This document shows, one piece after another, positions 39,950 to 48,408 of a stretch of 56,181 bases of DNA (its first letter is position 1; the number at the start of each line of letters is the position of its first letter). The notes beneath the pieces were generated by a model that saw only the letters and a list, made by a program, of their open reading frames with translations, made no database searches and was not told the DNA's origin. This stretch comes from a virus. The stretch spans positions 1 through 56,181 of the IMG/VR virus record IMGVR_UViG_3300021420_000040. The stretch is one strand, 5' to 3'. A program made the position numbers and the translations under genes.

Positions 39950-40245
39950 TTCCGGCGAATCACTTCCTGCTGTGCCTGGGTCTGGGCTGCATTGATCGGA
40001 ACTTCCTCTTTTGGTCGGAGCCATGCGGCACTCTCCGGTGGGACGAGCATTATCTTCCCGCTCGTTACCCGCACCACAATTTCAGACGTAGCTCGGTCGT
40101 ACTCTAACAGAAGAGCGAAGCCTTTTTCCAAGGAATCGTAAGCCACGCCCTTTAAGCGTAACTCCCCGCCTTGCTCGATGGCCAGAGCTACGAGCAAGCG
40201 AGCTACTGCTTTAGGATCATTTGGGTTCAGGTCGTAAGCGGGCAT
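39823..40245 (-). CDS. Hypothetical protein
   Basis: A 140-residue product immediately after the terminase gene. An αβ N-terminal domain (residues 1-90, YDLNPNDPKAVARLLVALAI, then GFALLLEYD) is followed by a coiled-coil helix. It overlaps the next frame. No family recognised. Confidence 0.55.
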   Translation of the reverse strand: MPAYDLNPNDPKAVARLLVALAIEQGGELRLKGVAYDSLEKGFALLLEYDRATSEIVVRVTSGKIMLVPPESAAWLRPKEEVPINAAQTQAQQEVIRRNWRSDEQLADLEEALERKQALAREVADGKGTKFRTVPPTSPA

Positions 40246-41982
40246 TTAGGCTACCTCTTCCTCGTCATCTTTTTTCGGATGGTCTATCAATCGGGAAATC
40301 ATTTCGAAGTGTCGGCGCATCGCCGCTTCCGGCTCGTACTGGACCGTATCCCCTCGGCCTCGAATCTGACGGATAGCGTCAGCCATGTCTTCATCGGCCT
40401 GGGGCCTCACTGGATTCGGGCTTCTCGGGGGAGCGTACTGCCGCATGGCAATATTGCCGAGCATCGCTCCGAAAAGAATGTCGTCGTGCCCTTCCTCGAC
40501 TTCGGGCCTAACGTCCTTGATGGTGCAGCGCTCGATCTGGCTGGCAAGGGCATCATCGAAGATTGATATTCCATAGTCACCGTCAGTGCCTGAGCCTTCC
40601 CGAAGCCCGACACGCAACTGCTCGAATAGCACGGTGCGCATGTGCCCGGTAGTTTCAAATCCGAAGGTCATCCGACTCTTCGATCCAGCGATTTTGTCGT
40701 CTTTGCCTTTCCAGAAGTAGATATTCGGATACTTGAGTCCATCGCGGAGCATCGAGAGAACTGTATATCCGTAACCTCCTGTAAGTTCAGGGTTAAGCAT
40801 CGCCCGGTTATAGTGTCGGCCAATCGAAGCTCCATAGGTCGCAAATAATTCGGGGATGCAATACGCAGAGTAACGAGCGACCTGATGCCCTGTATTTCCA
40901 TTCCAAACGACCATTGCAGAAAAGTCTCGCCCTTCGATACCTCTAGCAGCGTCCATCCCCGCGTAGTAGTAATCTCCGGGTCGAGGGTCTTCCCAGATGT
41001 GGAGGTCGCCTTTGTAGTGCTCTCGGAACTTGAATTCTCCTTCGAGCGATTTTTCAAGGAACCCCCTAGCCTTCGGTGGTCGGACGTTCTTCTTTGCCCA
41101 TCTTACCTCTTCTCCGGTGAATGCGGGGCGTCCTGAAGCGATGAAACTTTCTTCTGCTGTAGTGGGATATTCTTGATGAAAGGTATCAATGTTTCCTCCG
41201 CATTCCGGAGAACTGATCTTGAGTCTCCGCCATGCGAGTTGCGCTTTCGAGAATCCTCTGGCGAGCAGTTCTTTTTCTTCTTCATCGGCGGGCGCATCCT
41301 TTGCGAATTCTTCCGGCGCTACGCAGGCCGGATCGTCGGTCCAACTAAGAAATACCGCTTCCCACTCGCTCTTGCCCTCGGCAGCATCCCAATACATATC
41401 GTGGAATACTTCCCCGTCGCCTTCGGAGCCGTTCGGCGTCGATTCGATCACTCCGATGGTTTCCTTGTGTCCCGAAAGCGCCGGCAGCAGGGAAATGAAG
41501 GCATCGGGTGAAACCCAGTGAGCGCACTCGCTGGCATGTAGGGCTGACAGCGTGAATCCTCGGCCAGAGGTATCTTTGCCAGCGGTAATAATTTGGATTA
41601 CGCTATCTTGTCCCGATGGTCGGGGGAAGGTAAGCTGCCGCTCAATCTGCTTGATATTCAGGAACGGTACTGCCGGAATGAAGTCCTTCGGTACGCGGAA
41701 TAGTTCCTTCGAAGTCTTGAACTCGTGGGCAACGATCAGGGAATGCGATCCGGGAAGGCAGATGGCGTGGCAGAACAGAAGTCCTTCCGTCCAAGATGAG
41801 CAGGTCACACGACGGGCCTTGTCCACAATTAAACGTATGGGCTTACCAGCGTCTTTCTGTTTCTGGGCCGCGAGATGGAGTTTTTTCTGATTGAACTTAA
41901 ATATGAACGGAACAGTTATATGGCTATCTCTGTCCTTAATTCCGAGTCCGTTTAAGAATCGCTCGCAAGCATCTAGGTTCAT
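40246..41982 (-). CDS. terL: Terminase large subunit
   Basis: A 578-residue motor and nuclease for DNA packaging. The ATPase has a variant P-loop (VDKARRVTCSS, residues 53-63) and a Walker B with catalytic Glu (LHASECAH, 148-155). The RNase H-like nuclease has GMDAARGIEGRDFSAMVV (Asp344, Asp353) and a late HDDILFGAML Asp pair. Length is usual for the family. The P-loop lacks the normal Gly-Lys pair, as in many phage terminases with KaRqvG-type loops. Its start overlaps the upstream gene. Confidence 0.93.
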   Translation of the reverse strand: MNLDACERFLNGLGIKDRDSHITVPFIFKFNQKKLHLAAQKQKDAGKPIRLIVDKARRVTCSSWTEGLLFCHAICLPGSHSLIVAHEFKTSKELFRVPKDFIPAVPFLNIKQIERQLTFPRPSGQDSVIQIITAGKDTSGRGFTLSALHASECAHWVSPDAFISLLPALSGHKETIGVIESTPNGSEGDGEVFHDMYWDAAEGKSEWEAVFLSWTDDPACVAPEEFAKDAPADEEEKELLARGFSKAQLAWRRLKISSPECGGNIDTFHQEYPTTAEESFIASGRPAFTGEEVRWAKKNVRPPKARGFLEKSLEGEFKFREHYKGDLHIWEDPRPGDYYYAGMDAARGIEGRDFSAMVVWNGNTGHQVARYSAYCIPELFATYGASIGRHYNRAMLNPELTGGYGYTVLSMLRDGLKYPNIYFWKGKDDKIAGSKSRMTFGFETTGHMRTVLFEQLRVGLREGSGTDGDYGISIFDDALASQIERCTIKDVRPEVEEGHDDILFGAMLGNIAMRQYAPPRSPNPVRPQADEDMADAIRQIRGRGDTVQYEPEAAMRRHFEMISRLIDHPKKDDEEEVA

Positions 41983-42404
41983 GTGGTAGTTCCGGCCCCA
42001 CCACCTTGCTTCTTAGTGTATTCATTGGCGCATAATTCTGAGCAGAAATAGATCGACTTTATGACGCCGGGATGATGGATGTCATTATAGTCACGCTTCG
42101 CAATCCACTTGGGCATGCCATTCGGCTTTAGGCCGGATAGATTCTTCCCGCACGTCGGTCCAGAGCACTTGATATGCTTCTCGTTTCCGATGCGTTCATT
42201 CAGGATTCGAGCGCCTTCCTCCCAGATGTTCTGCAAGTCATGGTGGTATTCGAGAGCGCGGTCGATCCGAAGGTCGTGGAAGGGCCGAATCCAGTCCTCC
42301 CGATCCTGCTTCACTTGGTCCCAACGTATCTGGACCGCTTTGCGCCGGACTTCAGAGATGTGCTTCTCTTTTTCGACTTCTGCAACCACGGGTTCTTCAG
42401 GCAT
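41979..42404 (-). CDS. Candidate terminase small subunit or packaging accessory
   Basis: A 141-residue product in an ATGA overlap directly before the large terminase. The N-terminal half is helical and basic (RRKAVQIRWDQVKQDREDW). The C-terminal half is a zinc finger (CSGPTCGKNLSG, then YFCSELCANEY). Position argues for DNA recognition in packaging, but no typical small-terminase HTH is obvious. Confidence 0.5.
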   Translation of the reverse strand: MPEEPVVAEVEKEKHISEVRRKAVQIRWDQVKQDREDWIRPFHDLRIDRALEYHHDLQNIWEEGARILNERIGNEKHIKCSGPTCGKNLSGLKPNGMPKWIAKRDYNDIHHPGVIKSIYFCSELCANEYTKKQGGGAGTTT

Positions 42405-42742
42405 TATCGGTGTCCTCTCGCACCCCCGCTTACGAATCCTCCGAGCAGGGCCATCGCGTAGTCAACTAGGTCTTGCTGCATGGCCGTGTTCAATGATATT
42501 CCGAATCGATCCAGCCGGACGGCCAGTTCTTCCATTTCCTCTTTCAGAACGGTGCTGACTGCTTCCTCGACATTGATGTGTGCCTGTGTCGGTCGGGCGC
42601 TCCCTTGCGCCTGCACTTCGGGAGGGTCGGGGATATGATCGACCTTCACCGTCTCCCGGGGCGGATCGGGCACGTCGGGATTGATGCCGTATTGCTCGGC
42701 CATTTCCCGATTGTAGCGAAGGGCTGGTTTACGTTCAGGCAA
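42404..42742 (-). CDS. Hypothetical protein
   Basis: A 112-residue product. The N-terminal half is Pro-rich and disordered (INPDVPDPPRETVKVDHIPD). The C-terminal half is helical (AVSTVLKEEMEELAVRLDRF). It is joined to its neighbours by overlaps. No family recognised. Confidence 0.55.
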   Translation of the reverse strand: MPERKPALRYNREMAEQYGINPDVPDPPRETVKVDHIPDPPEVQAQGSARPTQAHINVEEAVSTVLKEEMEELAVRLDRFGISLNTAMQQDLVDYAMALLGGFVSGGARGHR

Positions 42743-42977
42743 AAATCCGCGCCTTCTTTTCTCGGGCGCGTCGAGCTTCTACTTCTCGGCGGAAGCGCTC
42801 TTGTTCTGCCCGGAATTTCCCGCCCTCGATGGCCTGAGATTTGCTCACAACCCAATCTAGCTTGCATGTATCGCAGTGGAACAACCAACTGTCATCCGTT
42901 TCACCGACGAGCTTGATGGCGCTCCGCTCACATCCTCTTTGTTTCGTATGGTTCGGACACTTAGGCAACTCGCTCAA
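42735..42977 (-). CDS. Small zinc-finger protein
   Basis: An 80-residue product, apparently from TTG 42977. It has CPNHTKQRGC then FHCDTCKLDW, a four-ligand zinc site, followed by a basic helix (EQERFRREVEARRAREKKAR). A DNA-binding role is possible. Confidence 0.55.
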   Translation of the reverse strand: MSELPKCPNHTKQRGCERSAIKLVGETDDSWLFHCDTCKLDWVVSKSQAIEGGKFRAEQERFRREVEARRAREKKARIFA

Positions 42978-43344
42978 TTTGCTCGTACTCCCTCATGTTC
43001 CGGCGAATGTCGCAATCGACATACCGGGATTTCTGGTTCCATTTCCACCAGCGAATGTATCCCTTGCCGATATGCTTGAATGGCATGGGAGTCCGGCCAA
43101 GTGCTTTGCTTCTGATTAGATATTCCTCGTAGCGCATCCGGCACTGGTCCATGACGATCTTGTAGTGTTCCGGGGAAAGGTTGGTGATCTTGCCGTGGCC
43201 GACTTCGAACAGGAGATGACGAACGTAACGTGCCCAGTTGGCCCGCTGCCGAATGGCTTGCCGGCTTCCCGGCATGATCTTTACCGGGAGTAGTACCCAA
43301 TCATCGACGGTCGGCACCGTTCGAAGAAGGGAAGTGGCCATCAT
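42961..43344 (-). CDS. First gene of the late operon, hypothetical
   Basis: A 127-residue basic product. Two ATG codons (43344 and 43341) lie only 7 bases after the -10 box, so translation may be leaderless. No motif is recognised; several Trp/Tyr/Arg clusters (YIRWWKWNQKSRYVDCDIRR) suggest a nucleic-acid contact surface. Confidence 0.6.
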   Translation of the reverse strand: MMATSLLRTVPTVDDWVLLPVKIMPGSRQAIRQRANWARYVRHLLFEVGHGKITNLSPEHYKIVMDQCRMRYEEYLIRSKALGRTPMPFKHIGKGYIRWWKWNQKSRYVDCDIRRNMREYEQIERVA

Positions 43345-43351
43345 GCCCGAG

Positions 43352-43381
43352 AGAATAGTCCCTTATCCCGATGCGTGTCAA
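43352..43381 (-). promoter_or_regulatory. Late-operon promoter (leaderless layout)
   Basis: Read leftward, TTGACA and TATTCT are separated by 18 bases. The -10 box ends 7 bases before the ATG at 43344, so the predicted start of transcription falls at or next to the start codon. It is the only strong promoter found ahead of the 36-kb leftward late genes. Confidence 0.7.
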
Positions 43382-43389
43382 ACAATTAC

Positions 43390-43417
43390 TTGAAAACAGC
43401 TTAGTTTGTAGTAGGAT
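43390..43417 (+). promoter_or_regulatory. Divergent promoter for three small membrane-region genes
   Basis: TTGAAA and TAGGAT are 16 bases apart, reading rightward into 43426. It is weaker than the late promoter with which it shares the 80-base intergenic space. Confidence 0.45.
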
Positions 43418-43425
43418 ACGGAATC

Positions 43426-43590
43426 ATGGCCATGTCGGCTCAAGAGATTATCAAGCAGCACCACGCCGAAATGGGCCGGCGGGGAGGCCAGTCCAAGAGC
43501 GCTGCCAAGAAGCGAGCGTCTATCGCCAATCTCGAAAAGGCCCTCAGTAAGCGGTGGAAGAAGAAGTTCCGGTTGCGGAAGCCGAAATGA
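43426..43590 (+). CDS. Small basic protein
   Basis: A 54-residue product (MAMSAQEIIKQHHAEMGRRG) with a Gly-Gly-Gln turn and a very basic C-terminus (KRWKKKFRLRKPK). It resembles small stress- or nucleic-acid-binding peptides. The TGA overlaps the next ATG. Confidence 0.5.
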   Translation: MAMSAQEIIKQHHAEMGRRGGQSKSAAKKRASIANLEKALSKRWKKKFRLRKPK

Positions 43591-43733
43591 GATACGGGCT
43601 TATGATTGGAAAGAAGCTCTCGGCCCTACAGGCGGCTGTCGATCCGCTCTACCGGGTAATCATGCTGCTTTTGATGGTGGTCGAAATCGGCCTGCTTTGC
43701 TGGCTTATTACTCTCGAAGCCCTACACCGATGA
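43587..43733 (+). CDS. Single-pass membrane mini-protein
   Basis: A 48-residue product in an ATGA overlap with one strong membrane helix (VIMLLLMVVEIGLLCWLITL). A second membrane mini-protein follows in another ATGA overlap. Confidence 0.55.
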   Translation: MRYGLMIGKKLSALQAAVDPLYRVIMLLLMVVEIGLLCWLITLEALHR

Positions 43734-43858
43734 TCTCCCTAATCCTACTCGTTTTCTTCGTGTATTACGGGATTCCGTTCATCATCGACATGCTTGTGTT
43801 GCTCGTTCTGTTTATAGTCCGAATTTTTCCTAGGTCCGGAGCGGGTGCTCCATCTTAA
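43730..43858 (+). CDS. Hydrophobic membrane mini-protein
   Basis: A 42-residue product, nearly all membrane helix (two short segments split by IPF). It ends within the 3' end of the opposite-strand gene. The three small genes form an isolated rightward cassette between two leftward operons. Confidence 0.5.
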   Translation: MISLILLVFFVYYGIPFIIDMLVLLVLFIVRIFPRSGAGAPS

Positions 43859-44006
43859 TCCCGCATCGCTTGCAAAACCACGAAGGCTCATTGTTATAGA
43901 GGCCCCAGGTCGGCTGGTGCTTCGTCGCCCGCTGGTCCCCGTCGATCTTGCAAGTTCTCTTCGTCCAGGACTTCGGAACAGCCTGGACCTCGATGGTCAT
44001 TCTCAT
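43830..44006 (-). CDS. Small protein with C-terminal zinc site
   Basis: A 58-residue product from ATG 44006 overlapping the upstream stop. It ends in FCKRCGIKMEHP with KRTCK upstream, a probable zinc site. It is the last gene of the glycan cassette. Confidence 0.55.
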   Translation of the reverse strand: MRMTIEVQAVPKSWTKRTCKIDGDQRATKHQPTWGLYNNEPSWFCKRCGIKMEHPLRT

Positions 44007-44548
44007 GGGACTTGCATCCACCACAGGGGGTTGCTGATGCTGTAGCCTGCTCCGATGTGATTGAATCGAATGGCCGGCATCGACCCTGTTTTGTAGCCCT
44101 TGCGGTTCATCTCCGAGCAAATCGTATCATCCACTCGGGTCGGATCGCACTTATTGAACTCGGTTAGGATGCCCTTCCGAACGAAAGCTATCCCTCCAAC
44201 GGAATGCTTTTCGATGACTTCCGGCTCATGGAGCCAGTCCGATCCCGAGGGATAATCCCCATCCGAGATGCTAGTCGCAGCGAGTAGTCCGAACTCGGAA
44301 TGCCGTTCCATAACTTCGATGCCCCGCTTCACGAAGTTCTTTCCGAGGATCAGGCAGTCATTGTCGGTCACCACGTAGATCGGACCATTCGCTACTTTCT
44401 CGGCTGCGGCCTTAGCTTTAATGGTGTCGTTTTTAATTGGGGCAAGATAGCAGTCCGGTTCGAGCCACCAGCGTTTCCAGCAGACCATCGACATTGCTCT
44501 CCGGAGAGGATTGCCGCCATCGAAGTCGAGGATGAAGACACTAATCAC
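44003..44548 (-). CDS. Glycosyltransferase, family-2-like (GT-A)
   Basis: A 181-residue product from GTG 44548 (GTGA overlap). It opens with ISVFILDF and has YVVTDNDCLILG, the DxD-type sugar-nucleotide motif. A later segment (VGGIAFVRKGIL, then DDTICSEMNRKGYKTG) is the acceptor-side loop of GT-A enzymes. It is shorter than usual for the family (about 230-300). Confidence 0.7.
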   Translation of the reverse strand: MISVFILDFDGGNPLRRAMSMVCWKRWWLEPDCYLAPIKNDTIKAKAAAEKVANGPIYVVTDNDCLILGKNFVKRGIEVMERHSEFGLLAATSISDGDYPSGSDWLHEPEVIEKHSVGGIAFVRKGILTEFNKCDPTRVDDTICSEMNRKGYKTGSMPAIRFNHIGAGYSISNPLWWMQVP

Positions 44549-45231
44549 AGTACTGTCGATTGGCCTGCGCATTTGTTACAGAATCTTTTGCCTTGAACGA
44601 TCACCGTCATAAGCGAATTGCAATATGGGCACTCGCCGGCGCTGCTACTTGTCGGTCCCGGCTGCACTCCATCGGTCTTGTCGGTTCGGCTAAGATAAAA
44701 ATATAAAATCTCATCGACAAAATGTTCCGTCTTAACGATTCCGAGTTTGCTCAATTCTCCGGCCCATCGACTATCCTCGGCGAATCCTCCATACATAGGA
44801 ACGGCTAGTGCAAGCTCCCTGCGAATTGGATTTAGATGGGAAATATTCCGATGCCAGCTTTTCGATCCATCGGCGTAAGTTTTGTCGAACCAGCTTCCAC
44901 AGAGGAGGGAATGATAAGTAGGCCCGGGAAGATCAACGCCATCCTCGCTGGCCTGGACGCGAAATCCTATCTGGTCTACTCCGTCTAAAAGTGGAAGAAT
45001 GCGCGAAACATAGGTATCACTCACGCGGTCATCGTCGTCGATCACAGATATATATTCAGCATTCGTTTCCTCTCGCATTTTTTGACGATTGACTCCGAGG
45101 GGCAATGCCGGATCAAACATGCGGACCATGTGGCAAACTTCGGGCACAAGTTGCGGTTCGAGGTTGGCCCTAAGTCTTTTTAGAAAATCGGCCCGCGATG
45201 GTTGAGTCAAAGTTTGGATGCACCACTTCAC
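44545..45231 (-). CDS. GT-A glycosyltransferase with C-terminal zinc ribbon
   Basis: A 228-residue product from GTG 45231 (GTGA overlap). The core has ISVIDDDDRVSDTYVSRI, a family-2 acidic motif, and GGFAEDSRWAGEL with the likely catalytic acid. The last 30 residues are an extra zinc ribbon (CPYCNSLMTVIVQGKRFCNKC, one residue variable between pairs). Two neighbouring transferases share this unusual fusion. Confidence 0.7.
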   Translation of the reverse strand: MKWCIQTLTQPSRADFLKRLRANLEPQLVPEVCHMVRMFDPALPLGVNRQKMREETNAEYISVIDDDDRVSDTYVSRILPLLDGVDQIGFRVQASEDGVDLPGPTYHSLLCGSWFDKTYADGSKSWHRNISHLNPIRRELALAVPMYGGFAEDSRWAGELSKLGIVKTEHFVDEILYFYLSRTDKTDGVQPGPTSSSAGECPYCNSLMTVIVQGKRFCNKCAGQSTVL

Positions 45232-46064
45232 TTCCGCACCCGCTCGAAGACCAACCCGCAGGCATTGCATGCTACCTTTCCGTCGTAGGGAACCGTCATA
45301 ATCGACCCGCACTTCGGGCATTTGCCCATACTCAGGACTCCCGGAGTCTTGGGAGGGGTCCAGCCGTGCGTATCGACGGCAGAGTCCATGAGTTTTGCTA
45401 GCTTTTCGGCATCTCGGACGCGCTCGGCAGTCATTTCGGGACTGTAGTACAGGGAGTCGGGATCATCTTCTCCGTGCCGGGCGAGCCGTTCTTTCGTGGT
45501 TTCGTCCTCCATCTCTGGGAAGCCGTGCGAGAAGTGCCGGTGTTCGATGTCGAAAGGAACAAAACGCCTCCTGCCGATCCTATCAGCCAGTTCATTAATC
45601 CAAGCATCCCCAAAATCTGAACAGAAGTACGGCGGAATAAAATAACCAAGCGCCTCGACCCACCGACGGCTGATGAAGGGATGCGGTCCGAAGTCGCCCT
45701 GATGACCCAGCACATCTCGGCCATGCACTAGAAGAATCTTGTCGGGCACCTCGGCGAAAGCGTTTTCTACTAAAGCGTTCCAGTGATTCGTCATAAAAAC
45801 CATGTCATCGTTTGCCTGCTGAACAATATCCCCATGACAGGCTTCGAAACATTCATTCCAGTAGATCGTCATCACCCTACGGCGTGGACCAATGATGACC
45901 TTGGCGTCGCATTTTTCTGCTTCTCTCGCACTTTCTTCATCGTCTTCGTCAAAACGGGCAACTATTTCCAAGTCTCCAAAATCCGACACGTTTGCCCAAG
46001 CAGACTCCGCCATACGTTTGAATATTTCAGGCCGCTTCCGGGATGGTAAGAGCAATGAGATCAT
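45228..46064 (-). CDS. GT-A glycosyltransferase with C-terminal zinc ribbon
   Basis: A 278-residue product from ATG 46064 (ATGA overlap). It opens with MISLLLPSRKRPEIFKRM and has IVARFDEDDEE and QQANDDMVF acidic motifs of family-2-like enzymes. The C-terminal 40 residues form a zinc ribbon (CPKCGSIMTV, then CNACGLVFERV) related to that of the next gene. It probably adds a sugar to a phage or host glycan. Confidence 0.7.
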   Translation of the reverse strand: MISLLLPSRKRPEIFKRMAESAWANVSDFGDLEIVARFDEDDEESAREAEKCDAKVIIGPRRRVMTIYWNECFEACHGDIVQQANDDMVFMTNHWNALVENAFAEVPDKILLVHGRDVLGHQGDFGPHPFISRRWVEALGYFIPPYFCSDFGDAWINELADRIGRRRFVPFDIEHRHFSHGFPEMEDETTKERLARHGEDDPDSLYYSPEMTAERVRDAEKLAKLMDSAVDTHGWTPPKTPGVLSMGKCPKCGSIMTVPYDGKVACNACGLVFERVRK

Positions 46065-47050
46065 TTGAATGCCCTCTTCGCTTCCTCGGCTGCGGCTTTG
46101 TAGTGGGGCAGGGCTGCCTTCACCGAGAAGTGCTCGTCGGCAATCTCCCGGCTCCGGCGACTGTATTTCTTGGCCCGATCCTGCCGAGAGAAGCACCACT
46201 CCAAGAATCGGCACATGGCATCGAAGTTTTCAGTGCAAAGTCCGTTGGTGTCGATGTAGTTGGCGTAGTTCAATCCCGGAAGATTCCGAGCCATTACCGG
46301 CATGCCGGCGGCAAGCGCTTCGGTAAAAGAAGTGCAAAGGGGCCGAGCATCCCCTCGGTCGAGATTCACGAATACCCGATACTCGCTGAACATTTCGGCC
46401 ATCTGCTTTCCGGTCTTGAATTCGTTGGCTCCGTCATGGTGGTACATCTTACCCGGGAACTTCTCGGATAGTTTTTCGAACAGGTCAACGCCGCAAGCAT
46501 CCTTCGGACGCCACAGGTCCTTGCCGGCGAGCACGAACAAAGCTGCTTCCTTTGAGCCGGTCCAGGGATTTTGGAACCACCAGTCTCCGACAGGAATGGG
46601 AGCAACTTCTGATTGCGGATATTCGGCTCGCCACGCCGGAAGCGCCGCCGGCATGCCGAGGAGGATCGGCAGATTCTTGATCTTCTCTCGATAGTTCGGA
46701 GGGAGATAGCCGGGATGATCGAACCAACAGACGAACACGATGGTCGGGCATTCGATCCGGTGACAATGGTTCTTCCAGTCGGCGGCGTAATTGAATGTCT
46801 CGACCGATTCGATTAGCAGGTCGAACTTCGAGAAGTCGCATTCACTGTAGGGCTTTTGCTCGAAGGTGATGTCGAGGCCAAGTTCTTTCCATTCGGCTTG
46901 GCGGTCGATAGCACTGGCGAGAGGAAGGATTCTAGGGTCCCAAGTAGATAATTCGTCGCAAGGCGGACCAATCACAGTGAGGCCGGGAAAGATCGAGGCT
47001 AATTTCTCGATCAAAGCAGAGACGCATGGATAGAGGAGCGCAGTCTTCAT
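46061..47050 (-). CDS. GT-B glycosyltransferase (family-4-like)
   Basis: A 329-residue product from ATG 47050, overlapping the radical SAM stop. The C-terminal domain has the family-4 layout: FVLAGKDLWRPKD, then VFVNLDRGDARPLCTSFTEA, then ALAAGMPVMARNLPG, with the Glu in TEALAAG at the nucleotide-sugar site. It is followed by helices that close the fold (SRRSREIADEHFSVKAAL). Confidence 0.75.
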   Translation of the reverse strand: MKTALLYPCVSALIEKLASIFPGLTVIGPPCDELSTWDPRILPLASAIDRQAEWKELGLDITFEQKPYSECDFSKFDLLIESVETFNYAADWKNHCHRIECPTIVFVCWFDHPGYLPPNYREKIKNLPILLGMPAALPAWRAEYPQSEVAPIPVGDWWFQNPWTGSKEAALFVLAGKDLWRPKDACGVDLFEKLSEKFPGKMYHHDGANEFKTGKQMAEMFSEYRVFVNLDRGDARPLCTSFTEALAAGMPVMARNLPGLNYANYIDTNGLCTENFDAMCRFLEWCFSRQDRAKKYSRRSREIADEHFSVKAALPHYKAAAEEAKRAFK

Positions 47051-48408
47051 TAACGGTTCACTGGACGAAGCGAAATATTGTCGGTGATCCATTCATGAAG
47101 GAACTTCCGGGCTTCATGTAATTCCGCCCGCGTCATCGTAGGAATATCCAGTGTGCAGGTGTCCGGGTTCTCGGGGTCAAGTTCCCACATATCAGAGAAG
47201 TTACTTGATGTAATTGTAACACCGAACTTCTCCGGCGCGTTCCAGACCTCGCATCCTGGAAATGGCTGAAAGGTGTGTAGACTGGCGGCGTCGGGGCGTG
47301 CCTTTTCGAGCCAGTCCCGCATTTCGTAAATGGATTCCCAAGTCTCTCCGGGAAATCCTACGAGCAGGTACGCCCTGGTAGCAATACCGGCATCCCTACA
47401 AGTTTTAACGCCTCTCTCGTTGGCCTCGGGCGTGGTGCCCTTGTTCATCGCCTTCAGCATTCGGGCCGACCCGTGCTCGACTCCGAATCCAAGTTCCGTG
47501 CAGCCGAGCCTAGCCAAATCACGGAATAGTTCCGGGTCGAACAGGTTCACCCGGCTCCAACCCCGCCACAGCATCCCGTAGTCATGAAACAGAGACGCTA
47601 GTTCTCGGCATCGCTTGGCTTTGATGGTAAGTACGTCGTCCCAGACTCGGAGGGCAGTAACTCCGAGTTCGGCAAGGGCTTTGACTTCCGCCTCGATTTG
47701 CGCGAAGGTTTCTTCTCGGAGCTTGGTTCGGGCGTCGGCGCAGAAGGAGCATCCGTAGGGACATCCTCGGGCGGTCCAGAGGGAACCGATGGTTCGTTCT
47801 GCGACATCAATGGACTTTCCATGTATGGAAGCAATTTGTAGTCCTCCTGTCGAGTAATTCTGCCACAGGTCATAGGCCGGCAGCTTCATCTTCGTCACAT
47901 CGGGCAGTGGTGGTGATGGAAGGTGCTGCATCCCGAATGGATTGAACCAAGTAATGCCGGGAATCTTGGTCAGGTCGGAGCCGGCATCGAAGGCGTTACA
48001 GAACTGGACGAACGATTCTTCGCACTCTCCGGTCATCAGGAAGTCGAAGCCTTCGAAATACTTCTTCTGCTTGAACTGGGCGTGCGGCCCTTCGATGATG
48101 TAAGTCACATGAGGACCGCCGGCGACTTTTACCTTTGCCGGCCAGAGCGCTGCCAGTTGCCCGCCGAACTCGGCATTCGGAGTGACAATCGAGACGCCTA
48201 GGATGTCGCAGGGTTCGAGCAGGTCGGGATCGACGCGCAGCTTGTTTGCCTCTGCATCAAAGGTGCTTAGTTTGTGGCAGTCTACAATTTTTACCGAATG
48301 ACCGGCCTCGCGGACCGCCGAAGCGAGGTACAAAATTCCAAGAGAAGCGTGCAGGCTCGGATTGAACAAAGAAAATGACGGTCCTCCGGTCAGAATGACT
48401 TTAGCCAT
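47050..48408 (-). CDS. B12-binding radical SAM enzyme
   Basis: A 452-residue product. Residues 1-130 form a cobalamin-binding-type Rossmann domain (GILYLASAVREAGHSVKIVD, then CDILGVSIVTPN, then VKVAGGPHVT). Residues 210-400 are a radical SAM barrel with CPYGCSFC (Cys216, 220, 223) for the 4Fe-4S cluster and a LVGFPGETWESI loop. The usual B12-contact DxHxxG is not evident, so cobalamin may be bound base-off or lost. Such enzymes methylate or rearrange sugars, lipids and antibiotics. The substrate here is probably a sugar made with its operon partners. Confidence 0.85.
   Translation of the reverse strand: MAKVILTGGPSFSLFNPSLHASLGILYLASAVREAGHSVKIVDCHKLSTFDAEANKLRVDPDLLEPCDILGVSIVTPNAEFGGQLAALWPAKVKVAGGPHVTYIIEGPHAQFKQKKYFEGFDFLMTGECEESFVQFCNAFDAGSDLTKIPGITWFNPFGMQHLPSPPLPDVTKMKLPAYDLWQNYSTGGLQIASIHGKSIDVAERTIGSLWTARGCPYGCSFCADARTKLREETFAQIEAEVKALAELGVTALRVWDDVLTIKAKRCRELASLFHDYGMLWRGWSRVNLFDPELFRDLARLGCTELGFGVEHGSARMLKAMNKGTTPEANERGVKTCRDAGIATRAYLLVGFPGETWESIYEMRDWLEKARPDAASLHTFQPFPGCEVWNAPEKFGVTITSSNFSDMWELDPENPDTCTLDIPTMTRAELHEARKFLHEWITDNISLRPVNR

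Noticed and set aside
43352-43360. AATAGTCCC on the plus strand as a second group I intron S element
   Set aside because: No matching P7 strand, guide sequence or split gene is nearby; the same bases form the late promoter on the other strand.
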